38,028 nucleotides of DNA from Lachnospiraceae bacterium UBA3692 (lineage in GTDB: Bacteria > Bacillota > Clostridia > Lachnospirales > Lachnospiraceae). The stretch covers positions 1 to 38,028 of the forward strand of contig DFIR01000095.1 of assembly GCA_002372815.1 (NCBI GenBank). The letters are read 5' to 3'. The first letter of the stretch is position 1. The number at the start of each line of letters is the position of its first letter. A program made the translations under genes and the position numbers. The notes below the pieces were generated by a model. The model ran no database searches. It worked only from the letters and a program-made list of their open reading frames with translations, and was not told the DNA's origin. Shown here piece by piece: positions 23,367 to 31,903 of this stretch.

Positions 23367-24128
23367 TCAGTGTTCGAAGACCCGCAGGAACTGGCGGGTG
23401 CGCTCTTCCTGAGGATTCTCGAAGACGGAGATGGGGTCGCCCTGCTCGACGATGACGCCGCCGGCCATGAAGATCACGCGGTTGCTGACCGCCTTGGCGA
23501 AGGGCATCTCGTGGGTGACGACGACCATGGTCATGTGCTCGTCCGCGAGCTGGCGGATGACCTTGAGAACTTCGCCGGTGAGCTCCGGATCCAGGGCGGA
23601 GGTGGGTTCATCGAAGAAGAGGATCTCCGGGTTCATGGCCAGGGCGCGGGCGATGGCGACGCGCTGCTGCTGGCCTCCGGAGAGCTGGCTGGGGTAGGCC
23701 TTTTCGCGGCCCTCAAGCCCCATCTTGCGGAGCAGGCCCATGGCTCTGTCCTCCGCCTCTTCGCGGCTGACACCCTGGAGCATGGGAGGCTCGGCGATGT
23801 TTTTCAGCACGGAATAGTGGGGGAAGAGTTTGAAGTTCTGGAAGACCAGTCCGAAGCGGCTGCGGAACTTGCGCAGGGCGGCTTTGTCCACGTAGACGCC
23901 GTCCTTCATGGCATATTCGCCGTCGTAGAGGATGTCGCCGCCGTCGGCTGTCTCCAGGAAGGTGCCGCAGCGCAGCAGGGTGGACTTGCCGGAGCCGGAG
24001 GGACCGATGATGGACACGACGTTTCCCTGTTCCACAGAGAGGGAGATATCCTCCAGGACCGGGACGTCCGCGAAGGATTTCCGAATGTTGTTCAGCGCGA
24101 AGATCGGCGCGTTCTTGTTCCCGTTCAT
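23367..24128 (-). CDS. Polar amino-acid ABC transporter ATPase (GlnQ type)
   Basis: A 253-residue ATPase. Walker A is G-P-S-G-S-G-K-S-T (42-50), the signature is L-S-G-G-Q-Q-Q-R and Walker B is F-F-D-E-P-T-S-A-L-D, followed by the H-loop T-H-E. F-Q-N-F-K-L-F-P-H is the typical GlnQ/HisP Q-loop region. The start has GGAGG 7 nt upstream and lies 12 nt after the permease stop, so the genes are co-transcribed and probably coupled. Confidence 0.93.
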   Translation of the reverse strand: MNGNKNAPIFALNNIRKSFADVPVLEDISLSVEQGNVVSIIGPSGSGKSTLLRCGTFLETADGGDILYDGEYAMKDGVYVDKAALRKFRSRFGLVFQNFKLFPHYSVLKNIAEPPMLQGVSREEAEDRAMGLLRKMGLEGREKAYPSQLSGGQQQRVAIARALAMNPEILFFDEPTSALDPELTGEVLKVIRQLADEHMTMVVVTHEMPFAKAVSNRVIFMAGGVIVEQGDPISVFENPQEERTRQFLRVFEH

Positions 24129-24140
24129 AGTGCCGCCTCC

Positions 24141-24788
24141 TTAATCATAGTAGTCGAGCCGCTTCTCGATGCGCCCCATGACATAATCCACGATGGCATT
24201 AAACACAAAGTAGAAGACGCCGGCCACCACGAAAGGCAGGAAGCTGGTCTGAGAGTTCGCGATCTGCTTTCCGATGGTAAACATTTCCTGATAGGAGACG
24301 GTGAAGGCCATGGAAGTATCCTTGACCAGCGTCACCACTTCATTGGTGACGCTGGGCATGATGCGTTTCATGACCTGGGGCAGGATGATGCGCATGAAGG
24401 TCTGCAGGCGTGTATAGCCGAGCACCTCCGCCGCCTCGTACTGTCCCTTCGAGATGGACTCGATGCCGCCCCGGTAGATCTCCGCAAAATAAGCCGCGTA
24501 ATTGATGGCAAAAGCGATGACCACGGGGATCAGCTTGTTTCTCGACACATTGAAGCCGAAGAGGTAGTAGGGGCCGTAGGTGACAGCCAGCAGCTGGAGC
24601 ATCAGCGGCGTGCCCCGCAGCACCGAGATGACGAAGCGGGTGACACCGGCGATGACTCTGTTCTTGCTCATGCGCAGCAGGGCGATGCACATGCCCAGGG
24701 GCAATGAGAACAGCAGTGTGAGGAAAAAGATGGCACAGGTCCGGCCCAGACCTTCGCTCATCTTCAGGACCATGGCAATAAAAGACAT
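24141..24788 (-). CDS. Polar amino-acid ABC transporter permease
   Basis: A 215-residue permease of the HisM/GlnP type with about five membrane helices. The EAA loop G-Q-Y-E-A-A-E-V-L-G-Y-T lies near residues 115-126. GGGAG lies 8-9 nt before the ATG. It is the only permease in the operon, so it likely forms a homodimer. Short GATCAG repeats occur in the 55-nt gap to the binding-protein gene. Confidence 0.93.
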   Translation of the reverse strand: MSFIAMVLKMSEGLGRTCAIFFLTLLFSLPLGMCIALLRMSKNRVIAGVTRFVISVLRGTPLMLQLLAVTYGPYYLFGFNVSRNKLIPVVIAFAINYAAYFAEIYRGGIESISKGQYEAAEVLGYTRLQTFMRIILPQVMKRIMPSVTNEVVTLVKDTSMAFTVSYQEMFTIGKQIANSQTSFLPFVVAGVFYFVFNAIVDYVMGRIEKRLDYYD

Positions 24789-24843
24789 TCGTTAATTCTC
24801 CCGATCAGCTCTCCTGATCAACTCTCCGGATCAGAATTTCCGA

Positions 24844-25686
24844 TCACTCGTTCAGAAAGATGAGGTTGGACACAATGTCCGGATACTTCGCCGCGATCTG
24901 GGCATAGGTGCCGTCTGCCACCAGCTCCGCAATAGCGCCTTCCACCTGATCGCAGAGGACCTGATCGACGGAACGGAAGGCAATGCCGTATTCTTCTGCG
25001 CCGAGTTCCTCATTGACGATCCTGAAGCCTTCGTGCTCGGCCGTGTAGGAGAGGGCGACCGGCAGATCGACAAAGACAGCGTCCACAGCATTTCCGTCCA
25101 GCTCGGTGAAGCATTTCAGGAAGCTGTCGCAGGTGACGAGCTCACCAAAGGTGGCAGCCAGATCAGCCAGGTCCTCCTGCAGGAGGCTCTCGCCGGAGGT
25201 GCCGAGCTGCACCGCCACCGACTTGCCGGCCAGATCATCCGCGGAAGTGATGTCGCTGTCTTCCTTCACCAGAAGGACCTGGGTGTTGTAGAAATAGGGC
25301 TTCGAGATGACATAGCCGCTTTCCTTCATGGATTTCACGATCGTCATGCCGGACCAGATGCAGTCGCATTCTCCCGCGTCCAGCTGCACCAGCTTCTGGT
25401 CCCAGTTGACGCCGAAGACCTTCATCTCCCAGCCCAGATGGTCACAGACAGCCTGGCAGATCTCCACATCAAAACCGGTGTAGTTTCCGTCGTCATCCAT
25501 GTAGCTGAAGGGCGGGTACTCGGGGTCGATGCCCATGACAAAGGTCTGGGTCTCGCCGGCCGCCTCTGTTTCTGCGGCCGCCTGTTCTGACGACGCGCTG
25601 CTGCCAGCACCGGAGGTGCTGCCTCCGCAGGCTGCCAGGGCAAGGACCATTGCGGCAGTAAGGCAAAGTGCCAGTAACTTCTTCAT
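24844..25686 (-). CDS. Amino-acid-binding lipoprotein
   Basis: A 280-residue SBP family 3 lipoprotein. The lipobox L-A-A-C places the lipidated Cys at 20. The mature protein shows P-E-Y-P-P-F-S-Y, N-Y-T-G-F-D-V-E-I and C-I-W-S-G-M-T-I, typical of polar amino-acid-binding proteins. Side-chain specificity cannot be read reliably. AAGGAGG precedes the ATG. It is first in the operon binding protein - permease - ATPase - racemase. Confidence 0.94.
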   Translation of the reverse strand: MKKLLALCLTAAMVLALAACGGSTSGAGSSASSEQAAAETEAAGETQTFVMGIDPEYPPFSYMDDDGNYTGFDVEICQAVCDHLGWEMKVFGVNWDQKLVQLDAGECDCIWSGMTIVKSMKESGYVISKPYFYNTQVLLVKEDSDITSADDLAGKSVAVQLGTSGESLLQEDLADLAATFGELVTCDSFLKCFTELDGNAVDAVFVDLPVALSYTAEHEGFRIVNEELGAEEYGIAFRSVDQVLCDQVEGAIAELVADGTYAQIAAKYPDIVSNLIFLNE

Positions 25687-25737
25687 AATGAAATTCCTCC
25701 TTCTCTGAGATGAGAATTGATTCTACAACGCTTTATC

Positions 25738-25766
25738 AAGATATCACATCAGTCTACTAAAGTAAA
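25738..25766 (-). promoter_or_regulatory. Promoter of the amino-acid importer operon
   Basis: On the minus strand TTTACT (25761-25766), 17 bp, TATCTT (25738-25743), with a TG dinucleotide one base upstream of the -10 box. The leader is about 45 nt. With the xpt promoter it fills the 299-nt gap to xpt; I see nothing else firm there. Confidence 0.6.
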
Positions 25767-25870
25767 GAGAGAAAAGAAAGGAAAGGGGCATATCCGCCGC
25801 ATGACAGCGCTGTTGTGCCTTTTACTCAGTACACGCGATCATTTCCTTTTTATTATGTGAATTTCTATTC

Positions 25871-25900
25871 TTGACAAAACGTGCCCCTTCCGCCTATGAT
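25871..25900 (+). promoter_or_regulatory. Promoter of xpt
   Basis: Consensus TTGACA (25871-25876), 18 bp, TATGAT (25895-25900). The leader of about 80 nt is too short and lacks the conserved loops of a purine riboswitch, which often controls xpt. Confidence 0.8.
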
Positions 25901-25985
25901 GGAGCGCGTAATGAACCTTGTTTAATTCAGAAAACAGGCAGATGACAGGGCGGATCCTTATTCCCTGACCCACGGAGGTGTGCGC

Positions 25986-26561
25986 ATGCAGAGAATGGAA
26001 GAGATGATCCTGGCAAACGGCAAGGTGCTGCCGGGCGGGATCCTGAAAGTCGGCAGTTTTCTGAACCAGCAGATCGACAGCGTCTTTCTCCGGGAGATCG
26101 GGGAGGAGATCGCGCGTCTGTACGAAGGGTGCGGTGTGACGAAGATCCTGACGATCGAGTCGAGCGGGATCGCCATTGCTGCGGCAGCGGGCATCGTCAT
26201 GGGCGTACCCGTTGTTTTTGCCAAAAAACACAAGACAAGCAATGTGGATGGCGCCGTGTACGCGGCTCCGGTCCATTCCTTTACACACGGCATCGATTAT
26301 CAGGCGGTGGTCAGCACGGACTATCTGACTGCGCAGGATACGGTGCTGATCGTCGATGATTTCCTCGCGAGCGGCAACGCGCTGCGGGGACTTTTATATC
26401 TCTGCGAACAGGCAGGGGCGCAGGTGGCCGGGATGGCCATCGCGGTGGAGAAGTGCTTCCAGGGCGGCGGCGACGAACTGCGCGCACGCGGCCTGCGTGT
26501 GGAATCGCTCGCGATGGTGGAGAGCATGACGGACACGGAGATCACGTTCCGCCGTTCATGA
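25986..26561 (+). CDS. xpt: Xanthine phosphoribosyltransferase
   Basis: A 191-residue type I phosphoribosyltransferase that converts xanthine and PRPP to XMP. It matches the Xpt pattern along its length: L-K-V-G-S-F-L-N-Q-Q-I-D (20-31), T-I-E-S-S-G-I-A (57-64), V-F-A-K-K-H-K (77-83) and the PRPP loop V-L-I-V-D-D-F-L-A-S-G (120-130). The ATG at 25986 has GGAGG 7 nt upstream; a GTG at 25980 is less likely. It is followed by a BMP-family importer, forming a purine salvage group. Confidence 0.95.
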   Translation: MQRMEEMILANGKVLPGGILKVGSFLNQQIDSVFLREIGEEIARLYEGCGVTKILTIESSGIAIAAAAGIVMGVPVVFAKKHKTSNVDGAVYAAPVHSFTHGIDYQAVVSTDYLTAQDTVLIVDDFLASGNALRGLLYLCEQAGAQVAGMAIAVEKCFQGGGDELRARGLRVESLAMVESMTDTEITFRRS

Positions 26562-26649
26562 TATGTCCATGCGGGTCCACGCAGTGAGGACTTCCGCATT
26601 CACATATATAACCATTCATTTTTTACATTCATTCTATCAGGGAGGAAAA

Positions 26650-27921
26650 ATGAAAAAGACACTGGCGATCTTACTGACACTGGTTCTTGCCATGGGCGTG
26701 CTCGCAGGCTGCGGCAGCTCCGGCAGCAGCGCTGCTTCTTCCGACACGCAGAAGGAAGAGACCGCAGAGGCACCTGCTGAGGGTGCTGCGGAAGGCGCCG
26801 AGACAGCGGAAGGCCTGAACATCAAGGTCGGCTTCATCACGCTGCACGACGAGAACTCCACCTATGACCTCAACTTCATCAACGCCGCGAAGGCTGCCTG
26901 CGAACAGCTCGGCGTGGAGTACCTCATCCGCACCAACATTCCGGAAGGCCAGGAGTGCTACGACGCGGCGGCGGATCTCGTTGACGCCGGCTGCGGCATC
27001 ATCTTCGCCGATTCCTTCGGCCACGAGGATTTCATGATCCAGGCCGCAAAGGAGTTCCCGGATGTGCAGTTCTGCCACTCCACCGGCACGAAGGCCCACA
27101 CGGAAGGCCTTCCGAACTACCACAACGCATTCGCTTCCATCTACGAAGGCCGCTATCTGGCGGGCGTCGCCGCAGGCATGAAGCTCAATGAGATGATCGA
27201 AGCCGGCGAGATCACCGCGGACCAGGCGAAGATGGGCTATGTCGGCGCCTTCACCTATGCGGAAGTTATCTCCGGTTACACCTCCTTCTTCCTCGGCGCA
27301 CGTTCCGTGTGCCCCACCGCCACCATGGAAGTCACCTTCACGGGTTCCTGGTATGACGAGACGGCCGAGAAGGAAGGCGCAACGACCCTGATCAACGACG
27401 GCTGCGTCCTGATCAGCCAGCACGCGGATTCCATGGGCGCTCCCACTGCCTGCGAGAACGCCGGCGTTCCGAACGTCTCCTACAACGGCTCCACCGTCTC
27501 CGCCTGCCCCAACACCTTCATCGTTTCTTCCAGAATTGACTGGACACCTTACTATGTCTACGCGATCACCAATGCCGCGGGCGGCGAGGCGATCGACACC
27601 GACTGGACCGGCACCATCGGCACCGGCAGCGTCGTCCTGACCGAGGTCAACGAGCAGGCTGCAGCGGCCGGCACGGTCGAGAAGATCGAAGAAGTCAAGG
27701 CCGCTCTCGAGGCCGGCACGACCCACGTCTTCGACGCGGCGGCTTTCACCGTCGGCGGCGAGGCGCTGACCTCCTACATGGCGGACGTGGACACGGATGC
27801 CGCTTATGAGGCGGATACGGAAGTCATCTCGGACGGCTACTTCCACGAGTCCGAGTACAGAAGTGCTCCGTACTTCGACCTCCGCATCGACGGCATCACG
27901 CTGCTCGACGAGAAGTATTGA
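26650..27921 (+). CDS. BMP-family nucleoside-binding lipoprotein
   Basis: A 423-residue lipoprotein with lipobox L-A-G-C (Cys21), an acidic Ala/Glu linker (about 35-57) and a BMP/PnrA-type periplasmic-binding fold. Typical stretches are D-L-V-D-A-G-C-G-I-I-F-A-D-S-F-G-H and N-Y-H-N-A-F-A-S-I-Y-E-G-R-Y-L-A-G-V-A-A. Relatives bind purine nucleosides; the link to xpt supports this here. GGAGG lies 5 nt before the ATG. It is separated from its ATPase gene by 207 nt with two strong hairpins, which should favour binding-protein over transporter expression. Confidence 0.92.
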   Translation: MKKTLAILLTLVLAMGVLAGCGSSGSSAASSDTQKEETAEAPAEGAAEGAETAEGLNIKVGFITLHDENSTYDLNFINAAKAACEQLGVEYLIRTNIPEGQECYDAAADLVDAGCGIIFADSFGHEDFMIQAAKEFPDVQFCHSTGTKAHTEGLPNYHNAFASIYEGRYLAGVAAGMKLNEMIEAGEITADQAKMGYVGAFTYAEVISGYTSFFLGARSVCPTATMEVTFTGSWYDETAEKEGATTLINDGCVLISQHADSMGAPTACENAGVPNVSYNGSTVSACPNTFIVSSRIDWTPYYVYAITNAAGGEAIDTDWTGTIGTGSVVLTEVNEQAAAAGTVEKIEEVKAALEAGTTHVFDAAAFTVGGEALTSYMADVDTDAAYEADTEVISDGYFHESEYRSAPYFDLRIDGITLLDEKY

Positions 27922-27986
27922 TCTATAACAAGGGATCTATAACACGGACATGCAGGGCTGCCGCATACTGACATGAGACAGTGCCT

Positions 27987-28024
27987 GTCCGCCGCGTGCC
28001 GGGTGATGCCGGTGCGCGGCGGAC
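27987..28024 (+). other. First intercistronic hairpin after the BMP gene
   Basis: GTCCGCCGCG (27987-27996) pairs perfectly with CGCGGCGGAC (28015-28024); the loop holds a further CCGG/CCGG pairing. No T-tract follows. It probably blocks 3' exonucleases or slows RNA polymerase. Confidence 0.65.
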
Positions 28025-28040
28025 TGTGTCTGCGGGTGTG

Positions 28041-28085
28041 AAGGACAGCCCGGCAGTTTCATCACGATACTGCCGGCCTGTCCTT
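28041..28085 (+). terminator. Second intercistronic hairpin, possible partial terminator
   Basis: AAGGACAG-C-CCGGCAGT (28041-28057) pairs with 28069-28085 with one C-C mismatch over an 11-nt loop, followed by TTTGTATCC. The T-tract is weak, so read-through into the ATPase gene is expected. Confidence 0.55.
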
Positions 28086-28128
28086 TGTATCCGGAGAGAA
28101 AACGCACACAAGGAATGGAGGGACCTGA

Positions 28129-29667
28129 TTGGACAAGACGACCCCGGCCGTCGCACTGCGCGGCATCACCAAGACTTTCGGACCCGTCGTGGCCAACGAC
28201 CACGTCGATCTGGACATCCGGAGGGGCGAGATCCTGGCACTTCTGGGAGAGAACGGAAGCGGCAAGACGACGCTCATGAACATGCTCTCGGGCATTTACT
28301 ACCCGGACGAGGGGCAGATCTTCATCGACGGCGAGGAGGTCTCCATCCGCTCCCCGAAGGACGCCTTCGACCATAAGATCGGCATGATCCACCAGCACTT
28401 CAAGCTGGTCGACGTGCTGACCGCCACCGAAAATATCATCCTGGGCCTGGAGAAAAGAGGCCGGCTCGACCTGAAGGCCGCCGCGCGGCGCATCCGGGAG
28501 ATCTGCGACGCCTACGGCTTCGTGATCGACCCTGACCAGAAGATCTATGAGATGAGCGTCTCCCAGAAGCAGACCGTGGAGATCGTCAAGGTCCTCTACC
28601 GCGGCGCGGACATCCTGATCCTGGATGAGCCGACGGCCGTGCTGACCCCGCAGGAGACCGACCGCCTGTTCGCGGTGCTCCGCAGCATGCGCGAAGACGG
28701 CAAGGCGATCGTCATCATCACCCACAAGATGCACGAGGTGCTGGACCTCTCCGACCGCGTCGCGGTCCTGCGGAAGGGGCAGTACATCGGCGAGATGGCT
28801 ACCAAGGACACCAACGCGCAGGAGATGACCGACATGATGGTCGGCCGCAGCGTCTCCCTCAATATCCGCCGGCCGGATCCCGTGGATCCGAAGCCGCGCA
28901 TCGTCGTCGAAGGGCTCACGGTCCGGTCCCCGGAGGGAGTCCTGAAGCTCGAGGACGTGTCCTTCGAGATCCGGTCCGGGGAGATCCTCGGCATTGCGGG
29001 GATCTCGGGCAGCGGCCAGAAGGAGCTCCTGGAGGCGATCGCGGGACTGCAGCGCGTGGAGAGCGGCGATATCTGGTACGTCGAGGACGACGGCACGAAG
29101 GACCGGCTGATCGGGAAGGACCCGCTGGAGATTCAGAAGCTGGGCGTGGCGCTCTCTTTTGTCCCTGAGGACCGTCTGGGCATGGGCCTGGTCGCGAACA
29201 TGGACCTGTCCGACAACATGATGCTCCGCTCCTTCCGGGAGGGGCACTCCGTCTTCACAGACCGGAAGCATCCGCATGACCTGGCGGAGAAGGTCGTGGA
29301 CGAGCTGGAGGTCAACACGCCCGGCGTCTCGACCATGGTGCGCCGGCTGTCCGGCGGCAACGTGCAGAAGGTCCTGGTCGGAAGAGAGATCTCTTCGGCG
29401 CCGAAAGTGCTCCTGACAGCCTATGCGGTGCGCGGCCTGGACATCAATTCCTCCTACACGATCTATGATCTGCTGAACCGGCAGAAGGAGGCCGGCGTGG
29501 CGGTCGTATATGTGGGAGAGGATCTGGACGTGCTTCTGGAACTGGCGGACCGCATCGTCGTTCTCTGCGGCGGCAGGGTCAGCGGCACCGTAGACGGCCG
29601 CACCGCTGACAAAAACGAGGTCGGCCTGATGATGACCCGCCTGGGAGGAGGAAAAGAGCTTGCATAA
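28129..29667 (+). CDS. Nucleoside ABC transporter ATPase, double NBD
   Basis: A 512-residue two-domain ATPase of the sugar/nucleoside (RbsA/YufO) type. Domain 1 has a full Walker A (G-E-N-G-S-G-K-T-T, 40-48), signature M-S-V-S-Q-K-Q and Walker B I-L-D-E-P-T-A-V-L. Domain 2 has the usual degenerate P-loop (G-I-S-G-S-G-Q-K-E) and an L-S-G-G-N-V-Q-K signature, but its Walker B region reads A-Y-A-V-R-G-L-D where A-Q-P-T-R-G-L-D is usual. It starts at TTG with GGAGG 7 nt upstream; there is no better ATG. It overlaps the next gene by 8 nt. Confidence 0.92.
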   Translation: MDKTTPAVALRGITKTFGPVVANDHVDLDIRRGEILALLGENGSGKTTLMNMLSGIYYPDEGQIFIDGEEVSIRSPKDAFDHKIGMIHQHFKLVDVLTATENIILGLEKRGRLDLKAAARRIREICDAYGFVIDPDQKIYEMSVSQKQTVEIVKVLYRGADILILDEPTAVLTPQETDRLFAVLRSMREDGKAIVIITHKMHEVLDLSDRVAVLRKGQYIGEMATKDTNAQEMTDMMVGRSVSLNIRRPDPVDPKPRIVVEGLTVRSPEGVLKLEDVSFEIRSGEILGIAGISGSGQKELLEAIAGLQRVESGDIWYVEDDGTKDRLIGKDPLEIQKLGVALSFVPEDRLGMGLVANMDLSDNMMLRSFREGHSVFTDRKHPHDLAEKVVDELEVNTPGVSTMVRRLSGGNVQKVLVGREISSAPKVLLTAYAVRGLDINSSYTIYDLLNRQKEAGVAVVYVGEDLDVLLELADRIVVLCGGRVSGTVDGRTADKNEVGLMMTRLGGGKELA

Positions 29668-30859
29668 CAATCCGAAAGAACCGCTGATCCATATGACCAG
29701 GCGCGGCGCGCTTCCGTGGTACCGCGCGTGGGGCATCCGGCTTCTGGCGATCGCCGCGGCGCTGCTGGTCTGCGCCCTGATCACGACCATCACCACGGGA
29801 CTCAACCCGCTGGCCGTCTACGCCACGATGTTCTCCGGCGCCTTCGGCACGGCGAGACGCACCTGGATCCTGGGCCAGGACGTCGCGATCCTGCTCTGTA
29901 TCTCCCTGGCGCTGACGCCCGCCTTCCGCATGCACTTCTGGAACCTGGGCGGCGAGGGACAGATCCTGATGGGAGCGCTCGCGACCGCGAGCTGCATGAT
30001 CCTCTTCGGGGAGACGCTCCCCGGCCCGCTGCTGATCCTGGCGAGCATCGTCACGGCTCTCGCCGCGGGCGCGGTATGGGCACTGATCCCGGCGCTCTGC
30101 AAGGCGAAGTGGAACACGAACGAGACACTATTTACCCTCATGATGAACTATGTGGCGACGCAGCTGGTCGCCTACTTCGTCATCGTCTGGGAGGTGCCGA
30201 AGGGGTCCGGCAAGATCGGCATCATCAACCAGTCCACCGAGGCGGGCTGGCTCCCGGTCCTCGCCGGCAACCGGTACCTGCTCAACATCCTGGTCGTCGC
30301 GTTCCTGACCGTCGCCATGTACGTCTACCTGACCTACTCCAAGCACGGCTATGAGATCTCCGTCGTCGGCGAGAGCGAGGCGACGGCGCGGTACGTCGGC
30401 ATCAAGGTGCCGAAGACCATCATCCGCACGCTCCTCCTTTCCGGCGCGATCTGCGGCCTCACCGGGTTCCTGCTCGTCGCGGGCACGAACCACACGCTGA
30501 CCACCACGCTGGCCGGCGGACAGGGCTTCACGGCGGTCATGGTCGCCTGGCTGGCCAAGTTCAATCCGCTCCACATGGTCATCTCGTCCTTCCTGCTGGT
30601 CTTCCTGTCCAGAGGTGCCGGCGAGATCTCGACGATCTACGGACTGAACCAGTCCTACGGCGACATCCTGACGGGCATCATCCTGTTCTTCATCATCGGC
30701 AGCGAGTTCTTTATTTCCTACAGGCTCCACTTCCGCAGGCCGCACAGGAAAGACGCGGCGCAGGGCAGTGCGCCGGAGCAGAAGAGTGCGCCGGAGCAGA
30801 CCGGCACGCAGGAGCAGGGCGGAAAGTCGGAGAAAGGAGAGGTGACGGCAGATGTTTGA
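29660..30859 (+). CDS. Nucleoside ABC transporter permease 1
   Basis: A 399-residue permease of the BPD_transp_2 (YufP/NupP) type with about ten membrane segments. Recognisable stretches are N-L-G-G-E-G-Q-I-L-M-G near 95, F-T-L-M-M-N-Y-V-A near 157 and G-E-S-E-A-T-A-R-Y-V-G-I near 235. The hydrophilic tail (about 365-399) is a Gln/Glu/Gly-rich repeat without known role. The start is a TTG at 29660 with GGAGG about 9 nt upstream, overlapping the ATPase gene, so translation is likely coupled. Confidence 0.9.
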   Translation: MHNNPKEPLIHMTRRGALPWYRAWGIRLLAIAAALLVCALITTITTGLNPLAVYATMFSGAFGTARRTWILGQDVAILLCISLALTPAFRMHFWNLGGEGQILMGALATASCMILFGETLPGPLLILASIVTALAAGAVWALIPALCKAKWNTNETLFTLMMNYVATQLVAYFVIVWEVPKGSGKIGIINQSTEAGWLPVLAGNRYLLNILVVAFLTVAMYVYLTYSKHGYEISVVGESEATARYVGIKVPKTIIRTLLLSGAICGLTGFLLVAGTNHTLTTTLAGGQGFTAVMVAWLAKFNPLHMVISSFLLVFLSRGAGEISTIYGLNQSYGDILTGIILFFIIGSEFFISYRLHFRRPHRKDAAQGSAPEQKSAPEQTGTQEQGGKSEKGEVTADV

Positions 30860-31847
30860 TTTTGTGGCTTTTATCCCGAGAGCGGTCGCGCAGAGCATCC
30901 CGCTTCTCTTCGGAAGCACCGGCGAGACCATCACGCAGAAGTCCGGCAACCTGAACCTGGGGATCCCCGGCGTCATGTACGTCGGCGCGATCGCGGGCGT
31001 CATCGGCGGTTTCCTCTATGAGCGCGCGTGCGGCACGGCCGACAACATGAACCCGGTCCTGACCATCCTGATCCCGCTGCTGTGCTGCCTGCTGGGGTCG
31101 CTTCTGATGGGGCTTCTGTATTGTTTTCTCACGGTCACGCTGCGGGCGAACCAGAACGTGACCGGCCTGGCGATGACGACCTTCGGCGTGGGCTTCGGCA
31201 ACTTCTTCGGCGGCTCCCTGATCAAGCTGACCGGCGCGGACGTCCCTTCCATCGCCCTGAGCGCGACTTCCAACATGTTCCGGAAGACGCTGCCGCTGGC
31301 CAAGACGACCGGCTGGTTCGGCAAGGTCTTCCTGTCCTACGGCTTCCTCGCCTACACGGCCATCGTGATCTCCCTGGTCGCGGCCTACATCCTGAAGCGG
31401 ACCCGGACGGGCCTGCACCTGCGCGCGGTCGGTGAGAGCCCCGCCACAGCGGATGCGGCGGGCATCAACATCACGAAATACAAGTACGTCGCCACCTGCG
31501 TCGGCTGCATGATCGCCGGCCTCGGCGGTCTCTACTACGTCATGGACTACGCCTGCGGCGTCTGGTCCAACGACGCCTTCGGCGACAGAGGCTGGCTCGC
31601 CATCGCGCTGGTCATCTTCACGATCTGGCGCCCCGACGTCGGCATCGTGTCTTCCATCCTGTTCGGCGGCCTCTACATCCTCTACCTGTTCATCCCGACC
31701 GGTATGAACCTGGCCGTCAAGGAGCTCTACAAGATGCTTCCTTACATCGTCACCATCATCGTGCTGATCATCACAAGCATGCGCAACAAGCGTGAGAACC
31801 AGCCCCCGGCCAGTTTAGGTCTGTCTTACTTCCGCGAGGAGAGGTAA
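30852..31847 (+). CDS. Nucleoside ABC transporter permease 2
   Basis: A 331-residue second permease (YufQ/NupQ type). S-G-N-L-N-L-G-I-P-G-V-M near residue 38 and G-E-S-P-A-T-A-D-A-A-G-I near 195 match the family. It overlaps permease 1 by 8 nt, and GGAGAGG lies 9 nt upstream of the ATG. It closes the importer: binding lipoprotein, one double ATPase and two different permeases, the usual composition. Confidence 0.92.
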   Translation: MFDFVAFIPRAVAQSIPLLFGSTGETITQKSGNLNLGIPGVMYVGAIAGVIGGFLYERACGTADNMNPVLTILIPLLCCLLGSLLMGLLYCFLTVTLRANQNVTGLAMTTFGVGFGNFFGGSLIKLTGADVPSIALSATSNMFRKTLPLAKTTGWFGKVFLSYGFLAYTAIVISLVAAYILKRTRTGLHLRAVGESPATADAAGINITKYKYVATCVGCMIAGLGGLYYVMDYACGVWSNDAFGDRGWLAIALVIFTIWRPDVGIVSSILFGGLYILYLFIPTGMNLAVKELYKMLPYIVTIIVLIITSMRNKRENQPPASLGLSYFREER

Positions 31848-31852
31848 GGTAT

Positions 31853-31897
31853 ACGTGGGGGGACGGTTCCCTTACACAGGGAATCGTCCCCCCACGT
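31853..31897. terminator. 20-bp stem-loop terminator, GGGGACGGTTC repeat family
   Basis: The arm 31853-31872 pairs with 31878-31897 with a single G-T wobble and a 5-nt loop, followed by TAATTATT. The arms contain GGGGACGGTTCCC and its partner, linking it to the repeats at 33252, 35234 and 35726. It lies between convergent genes and probably ends both transcripts. Confidence 0.8.
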
Positions 31898-31903
31898 TAA
31901 TTA

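Noticed and set aside
22173..24707. 844-residue open frame on the plus strand
   Set aside because: It lies antisense to the racemase, ATPase and permease genes, all of which have recognisable motifs and ribosome sites; GC-rich third positions explain the open frame.
22188..25686. Cnt/staphylopine-like metallophore operon
   Set aside because: A DapF-like gene is present, but there is no nicotianamine-synthase-like or opine-dehydrogenase gene, and the adjacent transporter is of the polar amino-acid type.
25901..25985. Purine riboswitch upstream of xpt
   Set aside because: The leader after the clear promoter is only about 80 nt and lacks the three-way junction and conserved loop sequences.
27937..29805. 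622-residue open frame on the minus strand
   Set aside because: It is antisense to the nucleoside transporter ATPase, a recognised gene.
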